Position numbers and translations under genes: made by a program. From Gloeopeniophorella convolvens (taxonomy: Eukaryota > Basidiomycota > Agaricomycetes > Russulales), in contig WTXD01000018.1 in assembly GCA_022496205.1 (NCBI GenBank), forward strand, positions 434,001-498,000: a DNA stretch of 64,000 nt, read 5' to 3'. A model generated the notes under the pieces. The model made no database searches. It was not told the DNA's origin and worked only from the letters and a program-made list of their open reading frames with translations. Shown here piece after piece: positions 11,615 to 24,107 of the stretch (within the stretch, counting starts at the first letter, position 1; each line of letters opens with the position of its first letter).

Positions 11615-14600
11615 ATGTCCGACTTGCGCGCAGTCGCAGACGGCGACCCCAGTATGGATCCGTCGCCACTCGCCCCCGAGGGTGTTCAGTTCAGTGACCC
11701 CCCTTCACCCACAATTCCTCGAAAGACACCCACTCCCGGCGGGCGCAGAAGTTCTGGCGGGCGCGTCAGCGTAGGGCATTTCGACAGTGAAGGGGTTGAT
11801 GACCTCCGACGCACTTTCACTCGCCTGTCCGAGGCACAACCGGACACATTGCGCACCGAGTCAGAGGCGACCCTATCAGTGCCCGCCACTGGGCCGTTCG
11901 ACTTTGAGAGGACATTGCGGAATGTCATGAGAAAGTGCGTCACTACGTATACAGCGACATCGCCCGCTTGTTGCTTAATCTAGAGCTAGGCGTGACCGCG
12001 CGGGTTTCCACTCGCGGGAGCTTGGTGTCATGTTCAAGGATCTCCATGTCGTCGGCCTTGGTGCTTCTGCTAGCTATCAGACCACCTTTGGAGACCTTCT
12101 CAACCCAAAAGTCATTCTCGAGAATATTCGGACCTCACGCAACCCTCCTCTACGCGATATCTTGAGTGGCTTCGAGGGCGTTGTTCGTCCCGGAGAAATG
12201 CTGCGTCCGTCACCAATTTTTATTTCTTTAGTAGCTCTACTGACACCCCACAGTCGTGCTAGGCAGTCCTGGTTCTGGTTGCAGCACGCTGCTGAAGACA
12301 CTCACCAATCAGCGCGCAGAATACCATCTCGTGGAGGGCGAAGTGCATTATGATTCCTTCACGCCGGAGATCATTGCACAGCGATATCGTGGGGACGTCG
12401 TCTATTGTCCCGAAGATGACATCCACTTTCCCATGCTCACTGTCGACCAGACTCTCCGATTTGCAGCCAAGATGCGCGCGCCGCACAATCGCCTCGAAGA
12501 CCACTCGCGGGCTTTCTACGTCAAGAATATCACGTACATTCTGCAGACTATCTTTGGCTTGCGTCATGTCAAGAAGACGCCAGTCGGCGATGCCGCGATT
12601 CGTGGCGTTTCTGGGGGAGAGAAGAAACGTGTTTCTATCAGCGAGGCATTAACTCTCCGCTCGCTCATCACCGCATGGGACAAGTACTGATTCTCTCAGT
12701 TCCCATCGTGAATAGTGCTAATATTCTCCCGCCATCTTATAGTTCAACTCGTGGCCTAGACGCGTCCACCGCCCTCGAATTTGTTCACGCACTGCGGATA
12801 GCCACGGATGTCGCCCGCTTGTCGACTATTGTGTCAATCTACCAGGCCGGAGAGCCCCTCTACGAGACTTTCGACAAGGTCTGCGTAATTTACGAGGGCA
12901 GGATGGCATACTTTGGCCGCGCCGATCAGGCCCGGCAATATTTCATCGATCTCGGGTACGAGCCAGCTCACCGGCAGACTACCGCAGATTTCCTTGTCGC
13001 TGGTGCGTTGCTATGCACGTCAGCAACTGTTAGCCCTGATCATAACTCTATTCAGTGACTGACCCCAACGCACGCATTGTGCGCGATGGCTTCGAGTCCC
13101 GCGTTCCTCGCTCAGCTGCCGAGTTCGCCGCAGCATTCATGGCATCGGGCGCAGGCAAGCAAAATCGTGCGGACATGGACGCATACAGCCAAGAATTTGT
13201 GGGCAAGCCGGAACGTGCTCTTGCCTACAAGCAAAGTGCAAAAGCAGAACATGCGACGACGCAGCCCGGGGGCAGCCCTTACATGATATCGATCCCCATG
13301 CAGACGCGTGCGGTGATGCTGCGTCGTCTACAGATCCTGCGCGGCAACATTGCCACAGAGATCATCATCCTCATGTGAGTGGAAGCCTTAGGCATAACAC
13401 GTGTAAATACTAATCAGAGTGCAGCACATTCATTGTGCAGGCTCTCCTCAACGGCTCCTTGTTTTACAACCTGAAGGACGAAACATCGGAATATTTCTCG
13501 CGCGGCGGTATTCTCTTCTTGTATGTCAACGGTGTATTCTCGTTGATGGCTTCAACTAAACAACATGCATCTAGCGCGTTGCTCTGGGTGGCTCTATCGT
13601 CCTCCGCTGAAATCCCGGCTCTCTTCGCCCAGCGACCCATCGTGGTGAAGCACGCCAAAGCTGCAATGTATCATCCATTCATCGAAGCTGCGGCACTGAC
13701 GATCGTCGACATCCCTATCACGTTTATCACGAATCTGGTATTCAGCGCTATCCTTTACTTCTTGGTCGGCTTCCAAGCTTCTGCGAGCCAATTTTTGTCA
13801 GTGCTTCCATTCACCTCTCACCTCTCAGTCATTGATGACGGTATATGATAGCGTATTTTTCTTGTTCATGTTCATCATGGCTCTTGTGATGAAGGCTTGG
13901 TTCCGCGCAGTTGCTGCCGCCCTCGGACATCCAGCTCCCGCCCAGACAGTCGCCGGTCTCATGCTATGTGGATTGATCCTCTACACAGGATACCAGATAC
14001 CCAAGCCGTCGATGATAGGCGCACTCAGGTGGATCTCCTACATCAACGTACGTATCACTTGAGGCCACCCGAGAATCCTACTGACGCTGCAGTAGCCCGT
14101 TCGGTACGGATTCGAGGCCATTGTTGCTAATGAGTTCCGTACGCTCAACGGAACGTGTTCGAACATCATACCGAGCGGACCCGGGTATGAGAACGTGTCG
14201 CTTGCCAACCAGGTTTGCGGAACTGTTGGCTCTGTCCCCGGTCAGAGCACTGTCGACGGCAATCGCTTCATCCAACTCTCGTATGAGTACTCGTACAGTC
14301 ATGTGTGGCGGGTAAGCAAGTGGTTCGCCTCACTACGACAGCTGACCTGTGATTAGAATCTCGGCATTTCCATCGCATACATAATCGGCTTCGTTGCGGT
14401 TCTTCTTTTCTTCACGGAGTACAACACGCATATTTCCGGGGAGACGAGCGTCATGTTGTTCAAGCGTGGCACGAAAGTAGCAGTCATCCAAGAGGAAAAG
14501 GAGAAAGCTGGCATCCCCGACGAAGAACGAGGTGCCGCCGATTCACACGCTGTATCAGAAAAGGCACGCCCTGAGCAGAGGAACTCAACCGCGTTTGAAG

Positions 14601-17052
14601 CGGCACCGAGGATGAACAACGTATTTACATGGAGACATCTTCAATACGATGTCCTGGTCGGAGGTGGGGAGACGCGCCGTCTCCTCGATGACATTTCTGG
14701 TTACGTTGCGCCGGGCAAATTGACGGCGCTCATGGGCGAATCTGGCGCCGGAAAGGTGAGACGTCGTTCCCCCGGGCTCGAGCCTGCGCTGATTGATCTG
14801 CTAGACCACCTTGCTGAACGTCCTCGCCGAGCGTCAGGCAGCTGGTGTGGTCACCGGAGAGCGCCTCGTGAATGGTTACCCCCTGCCTAGCGACTTCCAG
14901 GCACAGACGTGAGCTTCGGGAGTGCTCGATATATTATCCTCAGGTGCTGACTAGTCGGCGTCTCAGTGGCTACGTGCAACAAATGGACACGCACCTGGCT
15001 CAAACGACAGTGCGCGAAGCACTGCTTTTCTCTGCGAAGCTCCGTCAGCCTCCCTCTGTGCCGCTCGAGGAGAAGGAAGCCTAGTAAGTTGTTATAAGGA
15101 CGCTTTAGGTCAGATCGAAGCTGATTGTGATTTAGCGTCGATACCGTCCTGAAGATGTGTGGCCTAGAGAAATATGCTGATGCCATTGTAGGATCCCTAG
15201 GCGTCGAACATAGGAAGCGCACAACCATTGGAGTGGAGCTCGCTGCAAAGGTATTTGTTACGTCATCTGGCCCGGCGTCGTCTGACAAATGTATCTCGTT
15301 CAGCCCAAACTGCTTCTTTTCCTGGACGAACCCACCTCCGGTCTTGATTCGCAAAGTGCTTGGGCGATCGTCAGTTTCTTGCGCGAGCTTGCTGACCACG
15401 GGCAAGCTATCTTGTGCACGTAAGATAAATTTCCACGTATCTCGAGACGAATCCCTACTCACGATACTACCCAGCATTCACCAGCCCTCTGCGGAACTGT
15501 TCCAGGAATTCGATCGCCTCCTCCTGCTCCGAAAGGGTGGACAGACGGTTTACTTCGGCGACATCGGACCCAACGCAACGACGCTCCTGAACTACTTCCA
15601 GTCGAATGGAGGTCAGCCGTGTTCTCCCGACGCGAATCCGTAAGTAGTAATCCCAATCCACTGGTCATTTTCTTATCTTGCAACCAGAGCGGAATATATT
15701 CTAGACGTCATCGGGGCTGGTGCTACGGCGACCACTGAAACTGACTGGTACAACGTCTGGAAGCAGTCACCAGAAGCCAAAAGCGCCGACAGAGAACTCG
15801 AGGTTCTCCTGGAAGATGGTCGAAACCGCCACGCCATCGATACCGAGCAGCATACCGAGTTCCCTACGTCTTGGTGGTTCCAAGTCAAGACACTCTTGCG
15901 GCGCGATGTTACCCGGCATTGGCGTGACCCGGTCTATTTGGGGGCCAAGTTTGCCCTGAACATCGTCGGCGCCCTTTTTATTGGTTTTTCGTTTTTCCAC
16001 GCCAAGGATTCGATTGAAGGCACGCAGACCAAGATCTTCGTACGCATAGTCATCCACCTATCTAATGGGCATCAGCTCATTATCGTCGCATACTAGGCCG
16101 TTTACATGACTCTCATCGTCAGCTCGCCTCTGGCCACCCAGATACAAGCCCCCTTCATCGACACACGGCGCATCTACGAGATTCGCGAGCGCCCGAGTCG
16201 GATGTATAGTTGGTCGGCACTTGTCACCTCCCAGATCATTGGCGAACTCCCGTTCAGCGTCCTCGCCTCCAACGTGTACTTCCTCATCTGGTACTGGCTC
16301 GTTGGCTTCCCTTCGAGCCGCGCAGGGTACTCCTACTTGATGCTCTGCGTCGCATACCCATTGTACTACAGCACCTTCGCACAATGGGTTGCTGCTATGT
16401 CTCCCAATGCCGAGATAGCGGCGCAGCTCACCAATTTCTTCATCAGCTTCGTCATCACTTTGTAAGCAACTTCTTACCGGACTTTGCCTGGGATTGTTGC
16501 TCATCGACCACAGCAACGGCGTGATCCAACCTTACACGCACCTCGGCTGGTGGAAGTGGATGTACCGTGCGTCCCCGTACACCTACCTTCAGGAAGGGAT
16601 TATGGGTCAAGGTACATATTTATATCCCTTTGTTTCCGTCCGCAACACCCTCTCATGCTATGTCCAGTGCTGGGTGGTTCCGAGATTACCTGCGCTCCTG
16701 TCGAGTACTCCATCGTCCACCCACCGTCTGGACAGACTTGTCAGCAGTACCTCGGGCCGTTCATCAACAACTTTGGCGGATATCTGACGAACCCGGACGC
16801 GGGTGACAGCTGCCAATTCTGCTCGTTCCGGACTGCGGACCAGTTCCTCGGGTTCAACGTAAATATTTTCGACAGCAATCACTGGCGTAACTTCGCCTTC
16901 ATGTGGATTTATATCGCTTCTAATGTGCGTGCGGTCGTGTCCTTTCACTTGAATGGAGGCTCACGCTCGGGCAGGTCTTTTTCGTCTTCGCTATCACGTA
17001 CATCTTCCGGATTCGTGGACCGGCCAATCTTTTCTCTCGCAAGCGCTCATGA
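11615..17052 (+). CDS. PDR-type (ABCG) full-size drug-resistance transporter
   Basis: Twenty exons with consistent phases throughout give 1,481 residues, the usual size for Pdr5/Cdr1 proteins. Exon ends run from 11615-11934 to 16975-17052. The order is the reverse one typical of this family, NBD-TMD-NBD-TMD. NBD1 has Walker [10 protein letters not shown] (about residue 185), signature VSGGEKKR (about 299) and a Walker B region reading WDNSTRGLD. NBD2 has Walker A GESGAGKTT, split by an intron at about 893, a degenerate signature RKRTTIGVE (about 998) and Walker [13 protein letters not shown]. Two blocks of about six membrane helices follow the NBDs, with Cys-containing extracellular loops near the C-terminus. 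The asymmetry (Cys in Walker A of NBD1, altered signature in NBD2) is normal for PDR pumps. It should export hydrophobic compounds at the plasma membrane. No break was found. The substrate cannot be told. Confidence 0.92.
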
Positions 17053-17692
17053 GCGCTCCTATCGCGAATGCTTTTTCCCCTCCGTAGAATTACACACATT
17101 AGACGCCCACGCACCACCCGCGGTGTTACCCATATACACCTACCTAGACTCCGTGCCTTTACCAGTTCTAATCTAGACTCACCAGATGAATGGGCCGAGT
17201 ACGGTGGCCACATGTCTTGTACAAGTTTTGTACGAATCATAAGTAGAATGCGACTCAACAAGGTCAAAATTTTTGTGCAATTATGTCCCGGGTGTTTCAG
17301 TTGCACCTATGTCGTTGGTTCTCTACAGGCGTTAAAATCATCACCTGGCACGCGCGACCAGAGCCCAGGACGTTGAGCAACTGAGGAGTGCCGGGTCTAG
17401 GGCGCATCAACCAATTTGTCTAGGGAATGGTGGCCCAGTGTATCATGGGGTACTGAGGCCATGGTGCGGTTTAGAGGTTCATACATGAGTGGGTATCGAT
17501 ATCTTTGGGGAATACGCAAGCATCCATATAGTTTTCAGTATCGAAGGCGGTCCTTATGACATCATCCTTCGGACGATCCTTTGGCTCGCGTCCCTCTGCC
17601 CTATATCGTCACGTGTATGCACTCGCCGAGTCAATTCGACTATATTTACAACGTCCGGTGGGGATGAAAGATGCATAGTATGTTAAATAGAG
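17053..17692. other. Convergent intergenic region
   Basis: 640 bp between the 3' end of the PDR transporter and the 3' end of the minus-strand DUF6535 gene. It must hold both transcript ends. No other feature was seen. Confidence 0.5.
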
Positions 17693-20483
17693 TCAAGGCG
17701 ATAAGACTGATCGTATTTTCAGCTTAAGAGTGTAGTCGTCCTCCCAGCTGATCTTGCCTAACTCCTGGACGGCAGCGCCGATATGTGACCCAGATTGCCC
17801 TTCGAAAACATTCCGGGAAAGTGAGAGAAGCTCGTCAACTACGTACTCTGGGTAGTCGTACGAAAATATACCGCGCGAAGGTACAGCGATGTCACAAAGG
17901 AGGTTAAGAAGGACGTGCTGTGTTCCGAGGGCATTCTTACACTGTTCCCAGTCGGACGTGATTGCCTTGAAGGTGCCTATGTGGAATGCTGGGTGGGTGC
18001 GGTCCTGGGATGTCGAGGTGCGCAAGAGCTGTTTGAGGGCTAGGAAAAAGAGCTCGACGGTGTATCCGAGGCCGCCGCCGCGCAGATCCTGCATGCGCCA
18101 CAGTTGCAATTCCACTAGACGCTTTTGCTCCGGGATTGGACGCCTCTGCTCGAGAACTTTGCGCACGTCGCCCGAAATGTCGCCAACAGCTTGGAGAACA
18201 TCCAGGGTCTCCCGGTAACCACGACTGCTCCCGCTCCCCATGGCAGCACGCAGAGAAGGGACAAAGGATGACATCCCGAGAATCAACTTCCCGGGCCGTA
18301 TCATTTGCAGGTTGAGGCGGGGCTGATCAGAGAAGAGGGAATTCAGGAGGAGGCGAAGGGCCGGGGCCTCATCGGATCGTTCAAGGGCGGTGCCGGGTAT
18401 GTGCTGAATGATGCCGTTTGTCACGTTGTCCATTACTGAAAAAAGTAGAGATATCTCGGAGTCGATGCGCTCTAGTCGGGCATCCTCGGGTTTCGTGCGC
18501 TTCAGCTCTTCTATCTGCGGTCGTTGACTGGATAAAGCCTGCTGAACCTCTTCGTCTGTGGCAACAAGCTCCCCGTCCACGCTCAAAGCCCGGCGCAGAC
18601 CACGAACATGGTCCCAAGTGGCCTTGATGCATTCATCAATCCTCCGCGCGTTGGTCAGTGCCCTGTCGTCCGTTTCGCCGATCGCGTCATCGTACGCGTT
18701 GGCAAGGGCGTTGATGAACGGCGTGGCAACTTGGAACGTCATGGGCGAACCAAGCATCTTGCGGACGACTACGAGCGACATGCACGTCCACTGCATCACG
18801 AACGACTGGTCGAATGCGGAAGTGGGCGCCTCGCGGATCTTCTCGGTTTCTCCTACATAGCTGAGGACTTGTGCCATGACCTTGAGATCGCCGAACCATT
18901 CCCACTGTCCACTGGCATGAAAGACCAGCCACGTAGCGGTCTCGATGCACGCTCGTGCACGCTTGCGACGTGTATCTCCCAATGTCAACAGGCCGGGGTT
19001 CAAACACGTCCTGAGCTGCCGTCCGATACGGGCGCACAGACTGCGGAGGAGACGCTCTCTGTGGGCGGAAGGCAAGGAGGAAAGGTCTACGATGTCCCGG
19101 GTTTGCTGGACGGGAAGAGGGAGTGACTGGTGGGATGGGTATCTGCGATGACGACGGAGGGATGTGGGGACAGAAGAGGTAGACTCAGACGCGCCTCCGT
19201 CTGGCCTCGTTGCGGTGGTGACATCCGATTCGTCGAGTAATTCCTGCAAATTTTCATCTTCTATTTCGGAGACCTTCCCCCACACCTCCCGTCCCCACTC
19301 CGTAGCGAATGAGCCTGGTATGCTCATGACAAAAGGCTCCATCTCACTGTCTTCGGTAAGATTACCGATCAACCAGCGAATGGCCCTTGCATCGCGGCCT
19401 TTGCGCCCCTCGGATATGTCCATTGCCAGTTGCATCCTCCCATCTTCCATGTTTGCGCTAATGGTCTTGTCGGTGGTACCGAAAGTGCGGCTGCGGCGGG
19501 TGTGCCCGCGGAATAGGTACCAGAAGAGACCGGAGAAGGAACTCTGGTAGGGTGATTGTGGGTTCATAACTGGCGCAAAGACGCTCCAGATATATAACAG
19601 AGCGCATACAAGGATGGGAGTGACTGTGGTAGCGCCGACAGTCGTGTTCACGCTGAATGTGAAATCGGCCAGTCCGATGAAGAACAAGAACAGGGAGATG
19701 TGGATGAGGGCGGGGACGGCCTCAGCGACTACGGGCATGTACCAGTTTTGTGCACCTTCGTACGGGAACTGTCGGATCCGAGCACTCTTCAAAGGATGGC
19801 CATACCGCTGGAAGACGTGCATATAGTCGCGGACCCACTGTTGAACAATTGTCGCAGCGAGCGCCGCGGCCAAACTGAAGACAAGGCTCATGAACCAGAA
19901 GACGTTGACCCGTACGTCAGACGACGACGGCTTGAAGTCAGGGAACGGAGGTGGGGATGTCAACGAAAGTGTGACTTGAGGGGCAATGGCTGAAGGCTGC
20001 TGGGAGATTTGCGCTAGGAGAGCAACAGACTGTTGGCCATAGTATGCACTCTGCTGGGTAGGATCGGGCTGGAGGCTTGGGTAACTCTCCGTCAGCAGGG
20101 AGCTTAGGCTGGCCGAGTACAGACCCGCCTGTCCGACCCAGTACAACTGAGTGACGCCCGATGAAATGAAACGGCGTTGACTTACAAAGATGATGATCCC
20201 TTCCATGTCGTCCTTCCACGTTTGAATAAGAGCCTCGTCATGGACCTTTGCTTCTTCTTTGTAAAGAGCCCACAGATTATTGGCATTGTCGTCGTAGTCC
20301 TTGGTTACTCTTTCCTGCGACGGGACCTGGGAAGGGCTCTCTGGGGTTGAGATCCATTCAAAGGGCAGGAGCCGTCAAATCACTGAGCAACAAGAGGGAC
20401 TTGTCAAACACACCTTTTTCAACATTGATTTGAACCTCTGGCGGATTGAGACGGCGCTTCGGTCGAGTGCTGTGAGGTGGCAT
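17693..20483 (-). CDS. DUF6535-domain membrane protein
   Basis: Three exons in coding order (20483-20414, 20340-20186, 20128-17693) give 886 residues. The start at 20483 is the first Met of a short exon whose splice (phase 1) joins cleanly to a hydrophilic stretch ending KDYDDNANNLWALYKEEAKV. Next comes the DUF6535 block: WKDDMEGIIIF, then AGLYSASLSSLLTESY, a Pro-rich spacer, FWFMSLVFSLAAALAATIVQQW, and two more helices (about residues 270-330). The remaining 550 residues are soluble and helix-rich, with no motif I recognise. In Agaricomycetes this domain heads large families of unknown function. No catalytic residues are visible. It is transcribed convergently with the PDR pump and divergently from EF-hand paralogue 1. 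Confidence 0.82.
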
Positions 20484-21226
20484 CGAATGCGACGCGTTGG
20501 CGACGCGAGTCTTCTGGTTGCTGAGTTAGCAAACGAACTCGGCCAGCGCCTGTCTGCATGTACTTATCTATAGCTGTATGGCCCATGCGGCGCTCCGCGC
20601 GCGCCTGCCACGCCTGAGAGGCGTAGACTAGCCCTGTGGACCGTGATGGTCCTCTAGCGCCACGCATGGTGTTGTGCTGCGGCGGTTATGTAACCGGAGC
20701 TGTCGGTCCACTGTTCCGAAGCCAAACTTGGACACCTCCCCGGCTATCTAGTATCTACGGCCGACGCCCGCCCGGAAGACTGAAGTTGCCACGTGGGCTC
20801 AGTGAAGGCCGCAGCCAAAGGCAGCCAATGGCCGCAGTCAACCGTGAAGCTCTGCCATCAACGGGTCTGTGGCCGAGGCTGCAGGCTCAAGATAGTCTCC
20901 TAATTTGCATCATTCAACCTTCTGCCCAAGAGTGCCCCAAATTTGCATCAACCCGTTACCCGGACCGTCTTACCTTGGAGCTGAACTGAATCGTCGCGGC
21001 ATGGTGCCCATGGCTCTACCATTGGCGTCGACACGTCGGACTGACTTACACTGTGCAGCAGCGTTCGGGGAAGGGAGAGGATGCGCCAACTCGAGAACAG
21101 TCCCCCCAGGAAGTTGAGCTTTCTCCGCCTCTGTCTAAGTTTTACAAGTCTACCGATCCTCTGCCACAGGATCAGGCAACCCCCTCCGAGCTACACCTTT
21201 CCGGGAGCTTTCCAAGTAGATCCGCT
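20484..21226. promoter_or_regulatory. Divergent promoter region, DUF6535 gene / EF-hand paralogue 1
   Basis: A gap of about 740 bp between two divergent genes. A frame continuous with the downstream coding exon stays open back to 20990 but contains no ATG. An acceptor-like CTGTGCAG ends at 21058, so an unseen short 5' exon of the EF-hand gene may lie here. Confidence 0.4.
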
Positions 21227-23993
21227 ATGATGTTGGGCTCAACGGACTCGATAACCTCTGAATCTTTTGCTGCACGGCAGCGCCACACCACCACCCCCAT
21301 AGATGTCCAGGATCCTGTCGAGTACAGTACCGGTACTACGCTCGATGCAGTCGGCGGTGGGAACCAACCAGCTCTCCAAACCCTTCCCCATAACCTTACT
21401 GGTTACGATGCGCCTGCTGCTGAGCCTCCGCTCAGTGCTGAATCGCCCGATATTGTTGCCATCATAGATGGTGGTGGGGAGATACAAGACAGGATCAACA
21501 GCTTCTTCGAGGTGGTGGCCCCGACAATGAACGCTCTAGACGAGATCGCCAAAGTTCACCCGATGATTGGGGGTGCGTTTGCTATTTCTACGATTGTCTC
21601 CAAGTTGTACCAAGTCTCCAATAGCGCTGGTCATGTCGTTCAAAACTGTCTACACGCTGGAACTGAGGAGACGCAGAAATGATAAAAAGGTCCTCGCAGT
21701 CTACCTTGCAATGACAGATATGATGTCCATACTCCTCAAGTAGGTATCCCTCTTATCTTGAGTTGCCGCGAAGTACTAATCAACACAAGATTGAAGACAA
21801 TGCCTCGGATAGAAGAGAACCCACAGATTCAGCAACTCATCCGGCTCACAATTGAAGACATCAAACAATGTTCAAATACTTGCGATGCGTATGCAAAAAA
21901 GAAGCTACTCGTCAAAACTGTTCAAAGTGGTCTGTGGAACAAGAAGCTCCTCCACTTCGTATCTCTTTTCGAGAAAAGACGCGAGCAATTCGCAATCGCA
22001 TTATCCATTCAAGTTCATCTGGCGGTTCATGATACCATCGCCAAAATATCACAGATTGACAGGTAAGTTGTCTTCTGTGCGAAGTCTATGGAAGACTCAC
22101 ACGTGCGTGAGATCGGACATGCTTGCTGCATTTCAGCGTCTGGCATCCCCCGAGGAGGACCAGCTTGCTGAGCTTATTAAGACGAAGGGTGGCGTGTTGG
22201 CAGTTGAAAAGAACGACCTGGCGCTCCAGGAGCTCCTCACGGTCGCGTCGAAGGCCACCGACAGTAACGATACAGAATTAGGCCAGTACCGACGCAGTGG
22301 GCTCAATGCCGCAGAAATTGCCGCTTTGAAGGAAGACCTATCGGAGAACCCAGATGCTGCCGTTGAGAAGAACTCTGATGTATTCACACGGAAGCTCGAG
22401 GTTCAAACTAGGCAAATTTCTGAGGCTCTGTCTCTGAGAAGGGAAGGAGAACGAGTGATCAAGGAAGTGAGGTTCAGACCCCACGATCGTACTTCTGGGG
22501 AGGTTCGTCCCATGAACCTGGTGCGCTCCGACGGCGCTGATACCTCCGCAGCTTCAGTCAATCCGCGAATTATGGGAGAAGATGGTACGCACCTATAGTC
22601 TCCATCCAGGCCGTTTCGTGACTCCGCCCCATCTCCCAGGGTTGGGAGGACGAGGTGAACGGCGATGAATTTGTTCCAGCGCTTTTGAGGCACTACGCCA
22701 TCAAGTTTGAACCAGCACCTGGAAGCAGCAAAGACGGTGCAATGGGAAGCGAAGAAATAGATACATGGGCCATTTCAGCCATTGATGCGGCCCACTTTCG
22801 ACTCATTTCCGAGGCATTCGATAACGATGTATCTGGAACGATCACGACGGCAGAGTTGAATGTCTTCGCTATATCGCGTCCCCGATATTGGAGGTACGTC
22901 ATCGGTCAGTAGACTTAGCCCTCGTGGCGGATCACGGATCTTCGATAGCCTGCTTCATTGGTTGGCGTTCTGGGCTATCGGTGAGTCGTGCCACGGGTTA
23001 AATCTACACGACTTAGCATGTCTGTGCTCACATTCGCTGAAGGTTGGAAGTCTTCGATGATCTGGTATGCCAACCGTTTGGAGGATCTCTTCGCGAGAAT
23101 AGAGGGGATTTACTCTCAAGTCTTGGCTCCAAATCGCGAGGTTGTCGCTTTCTACCAGGCAAAAGTACGGAGACTACTGCATACGTTTACCTCCACTCTC
23201 AGGGGCGAAGAATATGCACCGCATTGGGACAAGTTTTCAACATATGTTGAAGAACAAGAGAAACTGCTTATCGCGAACTTGCAGACCATTGACTACAGTA
23301 TCGACGCAGTGGATACCATCGCACTTGTAACTGGTGAGAATCGTCTGGAAAAGGTGCGTGTTCACGCAGAGGTAATTCGAAGGAAAACGTGACGGCCTCT
23401 TGCAGGTTCTTTTCCCTCTTCTCTTTCTCCTCGTCAAGCACCACCATGACATCATCAAGAAGGCATGCAAGAAAGCTACTTCTGAGCGCGAACTTCTCGA
23501 CGCGACTCAGAGCATTGATTATGTGCTGGTAGCTGTGCGGTCACGAGTCCAATACCTCGACAGTAAAGGTGATTTACAGAGAGTCCACTACATTTCACAA
23601 GGACAGAATGCTTCTCCAAATCGCACCTTCCATCGTCCGCAAGAAGCTTTCTCTGCGCAGACATCTACAACACACGGAAGCTATTCACAGAGCCAAGGCT
23701 CGGGAAGCTCGGAAACACGCGCCACAGCACTCTTCATGAACCCGACCGCCCCCATATCTTCGACTTCGGAGACTTCTGGTGCCATCGAAACCCTTTCTGG
23801 CCGTGTAGATGAACTCTCAAGACAAGTGGATGACGTCCGCGATCGCATCGATGACCTGTCCAGTGGGATGGCGAATATATCCAGCCGAATGGACACTATG
23901 TCCGGGCGTGTTGACGAGATTCACGATCGCATGGGCAGGTTAGAAGTGCTGTTGCAAAGACTAGTCGAGTCAACACCCTCAACAATTTCCTAA
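21227..23993 (+). CDS. EF-hand / coiled-coil protein, paralogue 1 (short form)
   Basis: Exons are 21227-21572, 21625-21739, 21790-22062, 22112-22502, 22558-22584, 22640-22893, 22949-22980, 23043-23353 and 23406-23993. They give 778 residues from the first in-frame ATG. The true start may lie further upstream. Order: a variable Ser/Pro-rich N-terminus; a helical block containing LDEIAKVHP and MSFKTVYTLELRRRRN that resembles N-terminal helical domains of fungal NLR proteins; more helices; a canonical EF-hand loop DNDVSGTITTAE (exon 22640-22893); a hydrophobic HWLAFWA segment; another helical block; a low-complexity linker; and a C-terminal coiled coil of repeated SxRxDxx heptads. It shares introns and sequence with the gene at 34.8-39.8 kb but lacks that gene's beta-rich and Cys-finger modules. 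Function unknown. Calcium binding is likely from the loop residues. Confidence 0.75.
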
Positions 23994-24107
23994 TCGCCAA
24001 TCCACGTCCCGTTCTCATCTCCAAAGGAAACTGGTAAGCATCACGTCGTTGCGCAGAAGTACCCCAAACCGCCCCAAACACCCAGTCCAGTATCCTTGCC
24101 ACCTTCC

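Noticed and set aside
11615..17052. Unusual Walker A Cys and altered second signature as signs of a broken PDR pump
   Set aside because: Both are the normal asymmetric features of the Pdr5/Cdr1 family. All 20 exons keep phase.
21053..21226. Non-ATG upstream extension of EF-hand paralogue 1 as the true start
   Set aside because: The frame is open but contains no ATG back to a stop at 20,987. A spliced upstream exon is possible but cannot be shown, so the first in-frame ATG (21,227) was used.
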